From positions 1 to 45,354 of the forward strand of contig JAAYKH010000005.1 of the NCBI GenBank assembly GCA_012522475.1: a DNA stretch of 45,354 nt, in the 5' to 3' direction. Shown here piece by piece: positions 31,580-41,011 of the stretch. The notes under the pieces were generated by a model. The model saw only the letters and a list, made by a program, of their open reading frames with translations, made no database searches and had not been told where the DNA came from. The DNA comes from Chloroflexota bacterium (GTDB lineage Bacteria > Chloroflexota > Anaerolineae > Anaerolineales > Anaerolineaceae). Each line of letters starts with the position of its first letter. The first letter of the stretch is position 1. The translations under genes were made by a program, and so were the position numbers.

Positions 31580-32860
31580 ATGAACAAAAAATGGTTGCTG
31601 TTTTTGTGCATTGGCTCGCTGATTTTATCGTTATTCGTGTTGAAGACCGATGTTATCGCATCGGGGAACAAAATATTCGTCAGTCCAACCGGCATCGGGG
31701 CAATTTGCTCACAAGATTTTCCCTGCAGACCTGCGGCTGGGTTGAATAAAGCCGTTGATGGCGACACGCTTTATTTTCAGCAAGGGACGTATACTGGAAT
31801 CTCAGACCCCATTTTGAATGTTACTAAAGGCGTGTCTTTAATTGGCGGATGGAATGGGTGGTCAACGGGAATGGTAATTATTAATCCCTTCAAATATGAG
31901 ACCATTATCGACGGGGGAGATCAACGCCAACTGGCTTCAATTGCTACTGACAGTGATGAGACGGTTTTCATTACAGGGTTCACATTTAAGAATGGAAAGT
32001 CTGGCTCATATGGTGGGGCGATACATGTAGAACAAGGAGGGGTAATTATTGAATCCAATCGCTTTGAAAACAACAGCGCTGGAACTTCTGGCGGCGGAAT
32101 TCATGTGCATTATGCAGGGACTGATGATATATTAACGATCAAAAACAACCTGTTTAAGGAAAACTCTGCTAAAAATGGCGGTGGCGGGATTTGCATCATC
32201 CGCCATGAAGCTGCCCCTGCCGCGCGGGTTGAGCGGAATGAGTTTATTGAAAATACTGCAAACCATGGCGGCGCCATTGACGTCCAAAAATCCGCTGTCA
32301 TCATCAATGCTAATCTGATTGCAAATACTAAAGCTTCTTCTGCCATCCTGGTGACCAATAAGCAAGAGGCGCAAATTACCAACAATATTATTTACTGGGA
32401 CGACCGGCCCAGTGACGATTCTAGCGCAATCAATGGTTATTATGAAGAACGAACTATTGAGGTAATTAATAATACAATTGTGAACGCTTATGTGGGAATT
32501 AAAAAATTACAGAATGCAACAATGAATGTCGCCAACAATATTTTATATGGCTGCCGTGAGAGTATTAGAGGTGATGGCAATCCTAACTTGACCGGCACCC
32601 ATAACCTGTTCTACAACAATACAAACGATCCCCTCAAGCTGGACAATCCGGTCACGGACAAAGATCCATTGTTTGTGGATGCCGAGAACGGCGACTATCA
32701 TATCCAGGAGGACTCGCCAGCGGTGGATGCGGGTGAAGTCGTTGCCCTGACGGTGGACTTTGACGGCGACAAACGACCTATGGGCGCTGGATATGATATC
32801 GGTGCGGATGAGTTCAGGCCATCAGACTTTCTTCTGTTCCTCCCGTTGATTCTGCGCTGA
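31580..32860 (+). CDS. Secreted right-handed beta-helix protein
   Basis: 426 residues from the ATG at 31580 (AAGGAG 8 bases upstream). Residues 1-27 are a signal peptide (KKWLLFLCIGSLILSLFVL). The body is a parallel beta-helix with repeated turns such as SYGGAIHVEQGGVIIESNRFENN and HGGAIDVQKSAVIINANLI, then DSPAVDAGE and IGADEF at its end, as in polymorphic membrane protein and choice-of-anchor Q-type proteins. It ends in the hydrophobic tail FLLFLPLILR, which may be a sorting signal. No pectate-lyase active site is obvious. The gene is more AT-rich than pgk and tpiA on either side, has its own promoter and parts the triose-phosphate genes, so it may be an insertion. Confidence 0.85.
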   Translation: MNKKWLLFLCIGSLILSLFVLKTDVIASGNKIFVSPTGIGAICSQDFPCRPAAGLNKAVDGDTLYFQQGTYTGISDPILNVTKGVSLIGGWNGWSTGMVIINPFKYETIIDGGDQRQLASIATDSDETVFITGFTFKNGKSGSYGGAIHVEQGGVIIESNRFENNSAGTSGGGIHVHYAGTDDILTIKNNLFKENSAKNGGGGICIIRHEAAPAARVERNEFIENTANHGGAIDVQKSAVIINANLIANTKASSAILVTNKQEAQITNNIIYWDDRPSDDSSAINGYYEERTIEVINNTIVNAYVGIKKLQNATMNVANNILYGCRESIRGDGNPNLTGTHNLFYNNTNDPLKLDNPVTDKDPLFVDAENGDYHIQEDSPAVDAGEVVALTVDFDGDKRPMGAGYDIGADEFRPSDFLLFLPLILR

Positions 32861-32912
32861 GACGAACCCCGGAACTTGTTAACGATCATCCCCTGTCGAA
32901 GGCCTGAATCGC

Positions 32913-32921
32913 TGGTAAAAT
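32913..32921 (+). promoter_or_regulatory. Extended -10 promoter of tpiA
   Basis: TGGTAAAAT (32913-32921), an extended -10 box 37 bp before the tpiA start codon; -35 box poor. Confidence 0.45.
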
Positions 32922-32958
32922 CAGTCTGAAAACTTTACTAAAAGAAACGGGAGACATC

Positions 32959-33744
32959 ATGCGAAGATTTTTTGTAGCTGGCAACTGGAAGATGAACAAG
33001 ACCATCGCCGAGGCGCGGGACTTGATGAATGCTATGCTGCCTCTGCTGGCAGGGATTGATAACGTGGATATTGCTATAACGCCTGTGTACCTGGCAGTAC
33101 CCGCCATGGTCGAGCAGTGCCGGAGCACCGGGGTCAAAGTTGGTGCGCAGAACCTGTTCTGGGAAGCCTCCGGCGCCTACACCGGCGAAGTGGCCGCGGC
33201 TATGGTGGCTGAGGTTTGTGATTTCGTGATCGTCGGCCATTCCGAACGACGTAAATATTTTGGCGAGACCGATGAAACCGTCAACCGCCGCCTGAAGGCC
33301 GCGCTGGAGGTCGGGTTGGAGGTGATTGTCTGCATCGGTGAGACGCTGGAGGAAAATGAAGCCGGATTAACCGCCGCCGTGGTCACCCGGCAGTTGACGG
33401 AAGGCCTGGCAGGGATCACAGAGGCGCAGGCAGCTGCCGTCACAATCGCCTACGAACCTGTGTGGGCCATCGGCACCGGTCGGGCGGCCACACCGGAGGA
33501 CGCCAATCGGGTGCACAGGGATGTGATCCGCCCGCTGCTGGTGGCGCAGTTTGGCGAAGCACGCGCCGAGCAGATGCGCATCCAGTATGGCGGCTCGGTC
33601 ACCGCGGAAAACGCACATGAACTATTTTCCATGTCGGATATCGACGGTGCCCTGGTAGGCGGCGCCAGCCTGAAAGCTGATTCCTTTGCGGGCATCGTCA
33701 AGGCGGCTTCACTGGTTGCTATCGCTGACCGCAGAGCGTCATAA
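32959..33744 (+). CDS. tpiA: Triosephosphate isomerase
   Basis: 261 residues, a complete TIM barrel. AGNWKMNK gives the substrate-binding Asn and Lys, VGHSERRKYFGE the catalytic His, and AYEPVWAIGTGRAATPE the catalytic Glu with the closing loop 6; IQYGGSV and GALVGGASL bind phosphate. It interconverts dihydroxyacetone phosphate and glyceraldehyde 3-phosphate. GGGAG lies before the ATG. Its distance from pgk is due to the beta-helix gene. A strong terminator follows. Confidence 0.97.
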   Translation: MRRFFVAGNWKMNKTIAEARDLMNAMLPLLAGIDNVDIAITPVYLAVPAMVEQCRSTGVKVGAQNLFWEASGAYTGEVAAAMVAEVCDFVIVGHSERRKYFGETDETVNRRLKAALEVGLEVIVCIGETLEENEAGLTAAVVTRQLTEGLAGITEAQAAAVTIAYEPVWAIGTGRAATPEDANRVHRDVIRPLLVAQFGEARAEQMRIQYGGSVTAENAHELFSMSDIDGALVGGASLKADSFAGIVKAASLVAIADRRAS

Positions 33745-33766
33745 CCCGGCTTAACGGCTGATTAAC

Positions 33767-33805
33767 AAACAGGGTTCACCCATCCGGGTGAACCCTGTTT
33801 TTGGT
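33767..33805. terminator. Strong bidirectional terminator between tpiA and upp
   Basis: A 15-bp perfect stem AAACAGGGTTCACCC / GGGTGAACCCTGTTT (33767-33781 and 33786-33800) with a 4-base loop, then TT. It serves both convergent genes. Confidence 0.9.
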
Positions 33806-33819
33806 TCTGAGGGGATGGG

Positions 33820-34443
33820 TTAGGTTCCAAACAGTCGATCGCCTGCGTCACCCAATCCGGGGAGGATGTAGCCGTTTTCGTCCAGGCGCTCGTCAAGCGC
33901 CGCAAGGTAGATGGGTACGTCCGGGTGAACCGAGTGCAGGCGCTGGATGCCCTCGGGCGCGGCGATCAGACCGATGTATTTAATTTTGTTTACCCCCCAC
34001 GCTTTAAGAATATCCACGCAAGCCACCGCGGAACCGCCTGTGGCCAGCATTGGGTCAAGGATCAGGCAAACCCCTACAGTGGGCTGCACGGGCAGCTTGT
34101 TGTAGTAGGCGACGGGCCTTAGTGTGTGCTCGTCGCGGTACATGCCGATATGCCAGACTTCAGCCGAAGGCATCAGCTCCCAGACACCTTCGACCATCCC
34201 CAGCCCGGCACGCAGGATCGGGATTAGGCCAATCTTCTCGGCCAGGTTCTCTCCCTGGGTTACGGCCAGTGGGGTTTGCACCCGCACGGGGTCGGTAGCC
34301 AGGTCGGTGGTGGCCTCGTAGATCAACAGTGCGGCCAGCTCGCGCGCCAGCTCGCGAAATTTCTTGGGCTCGGTACGTTGATCGCGCAGTTTGGCCAGCT
34401 TGTGCCTGACCAGGGGGTGTGCAGAGGGGAATACGTTGTGCAT
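33820..34443 (-). CDS. upp: Uracil phosphoribosyltransferase
   Basis: 207 residues from the ATG at 34443, with GAGG 5 bases upstream; a TTG at 34455 is less likely. [14 protein letters not shown], the PRPP loop [13 protein letters not shown] and the uracil-binding end [20 protein letters not shown] are all diagnostic. It makes UMP from uracil and PRPP in pyrimidine salvage. No uracil permease or regulator is adjacent. Confidence 0.96.
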   Translation of the reverse strand: MHNVFPSAHPLVRHKLAKLRDQRTEPKKFRELARELAALLIYEATTDLATDPVRVQTPLAVTQGENLAEKIGLIPILRAGLGMVEGVWELMPSAEVWHIGMYRDEHTLRPVAYYNKLPVQPTVGVCLILDPMLATGGSAVACVDILKAWGVNKIKYIGLIAAPEGIQRLHSVHPDVPIYLAALDERLDENGYILPGLGDAGDRLFGT

Positions 34444-34660
34444 GACGCCTCGCAAAAGAAAAGGGTGACAGAATTGGCATAAGTATACACGAATCGGGGG
34501 CTGTGCGGTGAAAAGAGGGGCTGAAAACCAGGATTACCCATCGATGGAAGATAAGTCGGGGTGCTCTGACTGAACGATTAAAAAATGATTCAGTTTCTTT
34601 GATGTGCTGCACTTTCCCTGAACCCACCCGGCTGATTTAAAAGAGGTGTGCAGACTTTGC

Positions 34661-35065
34661 TTAGCGCTGCTTACCGCGCTTGGCTGAAGACGCGTGACGG
34701 CTGTAAATGAAAACCAGCAACCAGACGGCCCATAACAGGGTAGTGAGGATAATCAGGCGGTGAAAGGGGGGCAGATCGCGGCGCAAACGCAGGAACATCG
34801 CCCAGGTAAAACTGGCCCACGAGGCGCCCTGCAAGAGCATGGCTGCCCAAAACCCGGTGCGACTGCCCTGGGGCGCCATTTGCAGCCAGCGCACCCCCGC
34901 CAGGGGCAGCAACGTGACGGCCGCGGTCAGCACGATGGCAAAACTCATCAGCCACAGGGAAAGCTCGGCGCCGTTTTCAAGATGGGTCAGGGAGCTTCCC
35001 ACCAGGTATAGCAAGAAAAAAAAACCGTACAGGATTTCTGCGCTGTGGACTGGGTAACGTTTCAT
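34661..35065 (-). CDS. Small membrane protein, unknown function
   Basis: 134 residues with four predicted membrane helices (about residues 10-26, 37-56, 70-90 and 104-124) and a basic C-terminus (SSAKRGKQR). I recognise no family. AGGAGG lies 10 bases before the ATG, and the gene starts 5 bp after the stop of the methyltransferase, so the two are cotranscribed. Confidence 0.7.
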   Translation of the reverse strand: MKRYPVHSAEILYGFFFLLYLVGSSLTHLENGAELSLWLMSFAIVLTAAVTLLPLAGVRWLQMAPQGSRTGFWAAMLLQGASWASFTWAMFLRLRRDLPPFHRLIILTTLLWAVWLLVFIYSRHASSAKRGKQR

Positions 35066-35070
35066 GATGA

Positions 35071-35838
35071 TCAGACCTCCTTGCGGGCGATGACCAGGAA
35101 GCGGTGGGCGGTGGTGGTGAGGGCGCCGTGCGCTTCGATAAAATTGTGCAGGCGGGCAAGCTGTGCCTGATAACGCTCGATGTTAAAATCTGGCACCTGC
35201 CAGGGGATTGCCCTGAGGTAATAGACCAGTGCGCCGATGTCGTTAAATTCCGTTTTGAGGGCGGCGCTTTCCGCGCGCTCGACTGTAAAACCGGCGTCCT
35301 CCAGGTCGGTGACGGTGCTCACCAGGCCCCACTGTTTAAACGGAAAAGACAGTGTCGCCTCCAGCGCCTGGTTAATTTCCAGGTTGTCCAGCCCGCCTAT
35401 CTGCTGGGTGATGAAGGCCCCGCCGGGTGTGAGCACCCGGTAAACTTCGACCTGGTTATAACTCTCGTGGCGGTTGATGACCAGGTCGAAAGAATTGTCC
35501 TCAAAAGGCAGAGGGGCGTCTTCGCTGATGGGATGAACCCGGATACCCAGTGGTACCAATCGGGCTGCAGCGATGGACTGGTTGGGCGGATAGGCCTCGG
35601 TGGCATGGGTATCTGCTGGAAAGGGCGCCAGAGAGGCTAAGAACTCCCCGCCGCCGGTGCCCATATCGAGCAGGCTGTTGATGCCGCACAGATGCCTCCG
35701 CACCAGGTGCTCATAATCCCAGGGTGGGCTTTCCTCGCTCATGCGGCCGGAAAGCCAGCTAAAATCCCAGCCAGAGAAAATGGATTGGCTTGCCGCTTCG
35801 ATCAACGCCTGGAAGCCTTGGGGGTTGATGAGCTTCAT
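35071..35838 (-). CDS. SAM-dependent methyltransferase
   Basis: 255 residues, class I fold. Motif I is SLLDMGTGGGEFL (about residues 56-68), the acidic residue after strand 2 is in ATEAYP, and the later strand is FDLVINRHESYNQVEVYRVL; GGAFITQQIGG is also typical. The substrate cannot be deduced; the group includes enzymes acting on RNA, quinones and small molecules. Its ATG shares one base with the TGA of the upstream frame, so translation is coupled. A small membrane protein gene follows. Confidence 0.85.
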   Translation of the reverse strand: MKLINPQGFQALIEAASQSIFSGWDFSWLSGRMSEESPPWDYEHLVRRHLCGINSLLDMGTGGGEFLASLAPFPADTHATEAYPPNQSIAAARLVPLGIRVHPISEDAPLPFEDNSFDLVINRHESYNQVEVYRVLTPGGAFITQQIGGLDNLEINQALEATLSFPFKQWGLVSTVTDLEDAGFTVERAESAALKTEFNDIGALVYYLRAIPWQVPDFNIERYQAQLARLHNFIEAHGALTTTAHRFLVIARKEV

Positions 35839-36147
35839 CAGGGCTTAATTCCTTTCTGCATTTTCATCCAGCCCACCGGCTTAGACTCGGCCATGGTCTC
35901 CGTTTGACCGTTGATCATCACCTGGTAGGCCTTGCCGTTATACCGATTGGCAGCAGAATATACCACCAGCCGAGACGTCATAAGCCGTGTTGGCGCCGCA
36001 ATTCGGGCAGGCGTAACGGTACGCTGGGTTAATTTCAGTTGTTTCCGGTTCTGGCGCATACACCGTCACCCTGGGCACCATCGATTTAACCTGCTGGCAG
36101 CCTGCCTGGGGTGCAAAAGAAGCGTCTGGGCTTTGTTTTACGGTCAC
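35838..36147 (-). pseudogene. Small zinc-ribbon-like gene, probably split by a frameshift
   Basis: From a GTG at 36147 (AAGGAA upstream) one frame reads into YACPNCGANTAYDVSAGGIFCC and stops at 35938. In another frame the sequence continues as NRYNGKAYQVMINGQTE and ends MKMQKGIKP at 35838, overlapping the methyltransferase start. The two join naturally near 35955 if one base is removed, giving a protein of about 103 residues with a CPNC and CC pair suited to zinc. Either a real frameshift or a sequence error would explain this. Function unknown; it is the first cistron of the methyltransferase operon. Confidence 0.5.
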
Positions 36148-36256
36148 CGGTGCGTTTCCTTGCCATCCATGCCTGCTTGCCTTCTATTTTAACGCAAAGC
36201 TGGGCAGATCGGCAACCTGGGTTGAAGCCACCGAGCCCGGGCCTTTACAGATGCGA

Positions 36257-36262
36257 TAGAAT
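36257..36262 (+). promoter_or_regulatory. Possible -10 box of the NYN-nuclease gene
   Basis: TAGAAT only 6 bases before the ATG at 36269. If used, translation would start without a leader or at the ATG at 36275. No -35 box is seen at the right distance. Confidence 0.25.
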
Positions 36263-36268
36263 AAGGCT

Positions 36269-36748
36269 ATGGAGATGGTCATTGATGGGCATAACCTGAT
36301 CCCGCACATGCCCGGGATAAACCTTTCAGACGTGGATGATGAACTGCGCTTGATTGAACAACTACAGGTTTATTGCCGGCTAACGCGTCATACGGTCACG
36401 GTCTTTTTTGATCGAGCGCCCGTCTGGCAGGCACGCACTCAGCAATTTGGGCGCGTAAGGGCACATTTTGTCCGTGTGGGAATGGAGGCGGATGCGGCTA
36501 TCATTGCTTATCTAAAGAAACTGGGCAAGCAGGCAAAAAACGTCATTGTGGTCAGCTCAGACCGGCAGATTGGGGTAGCAGCCCGCGCCTTGCATGCACG
36601 TGTGATGCTTTCAGCAGCCTTTGCGGAGGGGTGGCGCAACATGATTGCCAATGAACCTGAAACCGACCCGTGTGATCAGCCGTTAAGTGAGGAAGAAGTC
36701 CGGTATTGGGAGGATATCTTCAACAGGGGGAACCTGCCTGAGAATTAA
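36269..36748 (+). CDS. YacP-like NYN-domain ribonuclease
   Basis: 159 residues. MVIDGHNLIP gives the first conserved Asp and Asn, TVFFDRAP the second acidic position, GMEADAAIIAYL and VIVVSSDRQIGVAAR the others, as in the PIN-like NYN fold of YacP/Rae1. Rae1 of B. subtilis cleaves mRNA on the ribosome; the same role here is an inference. The C-terminus has an EEEVRYWEDIFNRG helix like other members. The start may be 36275, as AAGG lies 8 bases before that ATG. Confidence 0.82.
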   Translation: MEMVIDGHNLIPHMPGINLSDVDDELRLIEQLQVYCRLTRHTVTVFFDRAPVWQARTQQFGRVRAHFVRVGMEADAAIIAYLKKLGKQAKNVIVVSSDRQIGVAARALHARVMLSAAFAEGWRNMIANEPETDPCDQPLSEEEVRYWEDIFNRGNLPEN

Positions 36749-37098
36749 TATTCTTACAAATCAGATCAACTTTGTAAACTCTAATTTATTCTTAATGCAG
36801 CTAAACGACAGATTCAGTATAGTAGTAGCAAAGACACGACTTTTAATGGTATCTGATGTGTCTTCCACCAAGACTGTGCGGCATCTGCTGTAAGTCGATA
36901 AGGTGGTTTCCTCCCTGAGATTGCCTGGCATGCTCCCCCATGCCAGGCAAATCCGTTTAAAAACAGGTATACCAACAGAATCCCGATGGTTAAAGCTGGT
37001 TACCAATAAAGACACAAGTTGTACCGTGAATCACATTATGCGGTGCTGACGGAGTAAGATGATATCCATAAAAATAAAAGATGTTCGAGGTGATTAAT
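36749..37098 (+). other. Intergenic stretch with a strong hairpin, no supported gene
   Basis: AT-rich gap of 350 bp. It holds a 12-bp perfect inverted repeat TTGCCTGGCATG / CATGCCAGGCAA (36921-36932 and 36939-36950) with a 6-base loop; a T-rich but broken tail follows, so it could be a terminator or part of a small RNA. The minus-strand open frame at 36761-37015 has no ribosome site and poor codon quality. Confidence 0.5.
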
Positions 37099-37965
37099 AT
37101 GGAACCCATTCCTGAAAACCCAAAAAAAACCTTGCTGAGTGTTCTGGCACATCCGGACGACGAAACTTTTGGCATGGGCGGGTCTTTAGCGTTATACGCG
37201 CGTCAAGGTGTGGAGATTCACCTGATCTGTGCCACACGGGGCGAGCAAGGGGAGATTGACCCGGAATATAAAGCGCGCATCCATAGCGCCGCATGCCTGC
37301 GCACACAAGAACTGCGCTGCGCCGCCGAAATTCTGGGCATCCAACAACTGCATTTTCTAAACTACCGCGATTCCGGTATGCCCGGTTCACCGGCCAACCA
37401 GCACCCCCAGGCGCTGGCAGCCCAGCCGATTGAGAAGGTGGCCGAACAGGTTGCTCACCTGATCCGTAAAATTAAACCCGCGATGGTGATTACCTTTGAC
37501 CCAATTGGTGGTCACCGCCATCCGGATCACATCGCCATACACCAAGCCACGGTGCAGGCCTTTGCTCTGGCTGGCGCGGCTGACTTTGTTGCTCCGGAGG
37601 CTTTACCGCCGTTTACACCCCAGAAATTATATTTTCACACCATCAACCACAATTTCATCAAGGCCGCGGTATGGGTTTTGCGCCTGATTGGACAGGACCC
37701 GCATCACTTTGGGCGCAACAAGGATATCGACCTGGTTTCGATGGCTGACGTTGACTTTCCCACCCACGTGAAAATTAATTATCGGAAAGTTAAGGATGTG
37801 CGCAAAGCAGCCGCAGCCTGTCATGCCAGTCAGGGCGGCGCCAGCATGAACCGGGGGTTCAGGGGGTTGATCGCCTGGTTGTTTGGCGGGCATCATGACA
37901 CTTTTATGCAGGCTTATCCCGAACCGAACGCCGGGCAGAAGGTTAAACACGATTTATTTGCTTAA
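37099..37965 (+). CDS. PIG-L/LmbE-family deacetylase
   Basis: 288 residues from the ATG at 37099, with GAGGTGA 6 bases upstream. AHPDDE (from Ala17) carries the catalytic Asp and zinc ligands, and GHRHPDHIAIH the third ligand. Family members remove N-acetyl groups from N-acetylglucosamine conjugates, for example in mycothiol and bacillithiol synthesis. No partner ligase or glycosyltransferase is nearby, so the substrate is unknown. The C-terminal region with a basic hydrophobic patch (GFRGLIAWLFGG) is seen in other members too. Confidence 0.92.
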   Translation: MEPIPENPKKTLLSVLAHPDDETFGMGGSLALYARQGVEIHLICATRGEQGEIDPEYKARIHSAACLRTQELRCAAEILGIQQLHFLNYRDSGMPGSPANQHPQALAAQPIEKVAEQVAHLIRKIKPAMVITFDPIGGHRHPDHIAIHQATVQAFALAGAADFVAPEALPPFTPQKLYFHTINHNFIKAAVWVLRLIGQDPHHFGRNKDIDLVSMADVDFPTHVKINYRKVKDVRKAAAACHASQGGASMNRGFRGLIAWLFGGHHDTFMQAYPEPNAGQKVKHDLFA

Positions 37966-38054
37966 CTTATTTGTCAATTGCCGTTGTCGCGGGGGTCTTA
38001 GGTTGGGTGATGATTTGGGCTAAATTGTGAAAAGAAATAAGTTTTGTTAATTCA

Positions 38055-38090
38055 GACCCCCGGGGTTGTGTAAATTGAACCTCGGGGGTC
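38055..38090. terminator. Convergent terminator between the PIG-L gene and clpB
   Basis: A 13-bp stem GACCCCCGGGGTT / AACCTCGGGGGTC (38055-38067 and 38078-38090) with one G-U pair and a 10-base loop. The tails are T-rich but interrupted. Confidence 0.6.
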
Positions 38091-38106
38091 GTTATTCATC
38101 ATTTGT

Positions 38107-40719
38107 TTATGATGCTGGGCTATTCGCCAGCCGATCAACCGCAAACACGAGTCCATCCGGGCCGCGGGAAACCCGGATCGTGTCGCCTTCGCCCACCTCG
38201 CCGCCGACGACCTTCAATGCCAAGGGGTCCTGCAACTCGCGCTGGATGGCGCGTTTGAGAGGGCGGGCGCCGAAGTCCGGGTCGTAACCGACCTCGGCCA
38301 GGTATTGGCGGGCTTCAGGGTCAACCTGCAGGGTCAAACCGCGCTGTGCCATCAATTGAGCCACCCGCTCAAGCTGGATGTCGACGATCTGCACCAGGTT
38401 GTCCTTCGAAAGGGGGTGGAAGACGATGATCTCGTCCACCCGGTTGAGAAATTCAGGCCGGAAGTGAGCCTGCAGCAGGCGGTTGACCTGCTCGCGGGTG
38501 ACCTTTTTGGCACCGCCTTCGCTGTTGGCGGTACCTATCCACAGCTCGCTGCCCAGGTTGCTGGTCATGATCACAACGGTATTGCGAAAGTCCACGGTGC
38601 GCCCCTGTCCGTCGGTCAGGCGGCCGTCCTCTAAAAGCTGCAGCAGGGCGTTGAAGACTTCACTGTGAGCTTTTTCGATCTCATCAAACAGCACCACACT
38701 GTAGGGGCGGCGGCGCACAGCTTCGGTGAGCTGCCCACCCTCTTCAAAGCCCACATAACCCGGAGGCGCCCCAAAGAGCCGGCTGACGGTGTGTTTTTCC
38801 TGGTATTCGCTCATGTCAATGCGCACCATGGCGTCCTCGTCGTTGAACAGGAACTCCGCCAACGCGCGGGCCAGTTCGGTTTTCCCCACGCCGGTCGGCC
38901 CCAGGAAGATAAAGGACCCGATCGGTCGCTGGGGGTCTTGTAAGCCTGCCCGGGCGCGCCGGACGGCGTTGGAGACCACCTCAACAGCCTCATCCTGACC
39001 GATGACGCGCTGGTGCAAGCGTTCTTCCATGCGCATCAGTTTTTGCATCTCGCCCTCCAACAAGCGTGAAACAGGAATGCCCGTCCATTTCGCCACGATC
39101 TGGGCGATCTCTTCGGCATCGACCTCCTCTTTCAGGAGGACAGAATCTTTTTGCAGCTCCTTTAGACGTGCTTCGGCTGCAGACAGGCGCGCTTCTAACT
39201 CATTCATGGTGCCATAGCGCAGGCGTGCGGCTTTCTCTAATTCCGCGTTGCGCTCAGCCCGATCGATCTCGATTTCGGTTTGGTCCATCTGTTCCTTGAT
39301 ATCCCGAATCTCCTGGATGGCCTGTTTCTCGGTCTCCCAGCGGGCGTGCAGCTGACTGGCTTGCTCGTGCAGGTCGGCCAGTTCTTTCTCAAGGTTGGTC
39401 AGGCGTTCTTTAGAGGCTTTGTCCTTTTCAATTTGTAAGGCCTGCCGTTCAATCTCTAATTGCATGATTGACCGGTCAACCTCGTCCAGGGCTTGCGGCT
39501 TAGAGTCAATCTCTGTGCGCAGGCGTGCCGCGGCTTCGTCGATCAGGTCGATAGCCTTATCGGGCAGGAATCGATCGGCAATATAACGATGTGAAAGGGT
39601 GGCCGCGGCGATCACGGCTGGATCGGTAATGCGTACGCCGTGATGGACCTCGTAGCGCTGCTTGAGGCCGCGCAGGATGCTGATGGTATCTTCCACGGAG
39701 GGCTCGCTGAGAAATACGGGCTGAAAGCGGCGTTCCAGGGCTGCATCTTTCTCCACATACTTGCGGTATTCGTCCAGGGTGGTGGCACCGATCATGTGCA
39801 GTTCACCGCGCGCCAGTAAGGGCTTGAGCATATTGCCTGCGTCCATGGCGCCCTCTGCCGCGCCTGCGCCCACCACGGTATGCATCTCGTCAACGAACAG
39901 CAGGATCTCGCCGGCTGAGTCGGTAATCTCCTTTAACACGGCCTTCAATCGTTCTTCAAACTCCCCCCGATATTTGGCACCTGCGATCAACGCACCCATA
40001 TCTAATGCGAAGATCTTTTTATTCTTTAAGCCGTCGGGCACATCGCCATTGACGATGCGCTGTGCCAGACCTTCGACGACGGCGGTCTTGCCCACACCAG
40101 GCTCGCCGATTAACGCCGGATTGTTTTTGGTGCGGCGCGAGAGGATTTGTACAATACGACGGATTTCTTCATCGCGACCAATGACAGGATCCAGCTTGCC
40201 GGTACGCGCCAGGGCAGTCAGATCACGACCATACTTTTCCAAAGCCTCGTAGGTCGACTCCGGCGTTTGGGAGGTGATGCGCTGTGAGCCGCGCACTTCT
40301 TTAAGCGCTTTAAGGATAATATCCTTGGTGATGCCATAACTTGAGAGCCGCTTGCTCTCTGTGCTCTCCGTTAATCCCAACAGCAGGTGCTCGGTGGAGA
40401 CATATTCATCCGACATGCCTTTGGCATAGCGTTCGGCGGCACTTGTGACCTCGCTGGTTGATCGGGTTAAAGCGGGTTGACCACCGCCAGCGCCATAAAC
40501 TTTGGGGCGCTTTTCCAGATCTGCCTGCAGATCTTCCCGCAAGGCCAGCGGGCTGCCTGCGATTTTCGTGATAATTGCCGGAACCACGCCATCTGCTTGC
40601 ACCAGAAGCGCCACCAGCAAGTGGGCCGGCTCAATGTTCTGATGATTTAAATCTACAGCCAAACGCTGTGCTGCAATCAGAGCCTCCTGTGCTTTTTGTG
40701 TATACTTGTTTAAGTCCAT
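38107..40719 (-). CDS. clpB: ClpB disaggregase
   Basis: 870 residues from the ATG at 40719 (GGAG 8 bases upstream); an in-frame ATG at 40782 is not supported. The N-domain ([14 protein letters not shown]) is followed by the first AAA+ module with Walker A GEPGVGKT (205-212), a long M-domain coiled coil with several heptads (about 400-525), and the second AAA+ module with GPTGVGKT near 600 and the GYVGFEEGG pore loop. ClpB works with DnaK to pull apart aggregated proteins. I see no CIRCE or HspR-type site in the 250 bp upstream. Confidence 0.97.
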   Translation of the reverse strand: MDLNKYTQKAQEALIAAQRLAVDLNHQNIEPAHLLVALLVQADGVVPAIITKIAGSPLALREDLQADLEKRPKVYGAGGGQPALTRSTSEVTSAAERYAKGMSDEYVSTEHLLLGLTESTESKRLSSYGITKDIILKALKEVRGSQRITSQTPESTYEALEKYGRDLTALARTGKLDPVIGRDEEIRRIVQILSRRTKNNPALIGEPGVGKTAVVEGLAQRIVNGDVPDGLKNKKIFALDMGALIAGAKYRGEFEERLKAVLKEITDSAGEILLFVDEMHTVVGAGAAEGAMDAGNMLKPLLARGELHMIGATTLDEYRKYVEKDAALERRFQPVFLSEPSVEDTISILRGLKQRYEVHHGVRITDPAVIAAATLSHRYIADRFLPDKAIDLIDEAAARLRTEIDSKPQALDEVDRSIMQLEIERQALQIEKDKASKERLTNLEKELADLHEQASQLHARWETEKQAIQEIRDIKEQMDQTEIEIDRAERNAELEKAARLRYGTMNELEARLSAAEARLKELQKDSVLLKEEVDAEEIAQIVAKWTGIPVSRLLEGEMQKLMRMEERLHQRVIGQDEAVEVVSNAVRRARAGLQDPQRPIGSFIFLGPTGVGKTELARALAEFLFNDEDAMVRIDMSEYQEKHTVSRLFGAPPGYVGFEEGGQLTEAVRRRPYSVVLFDEIEKAHSEVFNALLQLLEDGRLTDGQGRTVDFRNTVVIMTSNLGSELWIGTANSEGGAKKVTREQVNRLLQAHFRPEFLNRVDEIIVFHPLSKDNLVQIVDIQLERVAQLMAQRGLTLQVDPEARQYLAEVGYDPDFGARPLKRAIQRELQDPLALKVVGGEVGEGDTIRVSRGPDGLVFAVDRLANSPAS

Positions 40720-40911
40720 TGTTCTTCTCCAAAACCCAAAACCTACCCGCCAAAATTTTCCTTTTAAAAAAGGAAAAGACAAACCGGGTGATTGTGTATT
40801 CTTTTTATTCTGATATCCATTTTAAGGTTGTCATATTTGAGAAACGTTAATGTGCTATTAGAATTTTACTAACAAGAGATTTCATAAAACAAAATGAAAT
40901 GCAAAAACCAT

Positions 40912-40940
40912 TTGACAGCAACCCAAATAAACATTAAACT
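40912..40940 (+). promoter_or_regulatory. Promoter of the FHA-protein gene
   Basis: TTGACA (40912-40917), a 17-bp spacer, and TAAACT (40935-40940), 71 bp before the start codon. Confidence 0.65.
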
Positions 40941-41011
40941 AAGACTGTAAGAAATAATTGATCAAATAGCGTCATGAAAAACTATTACCTATAAGCGATT
41001 GAGGAGGTTCA

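Noticed and set aside
36761-37015. Minus-strand frame of 84 codons between the NYN and PIG-L genes
   Set aside because: No ribosome site, poor codon quality and an overlap with the strong hairpin; treated as intergenic.
40720-40985. Heat-shock operator (CIRCE or HspR type) upstream of clpB
   Set aside because: No TTAGCACTC-N9-GAGTGCTAA or CTTGAGT-N7-ACTCAAG pattern is seen.
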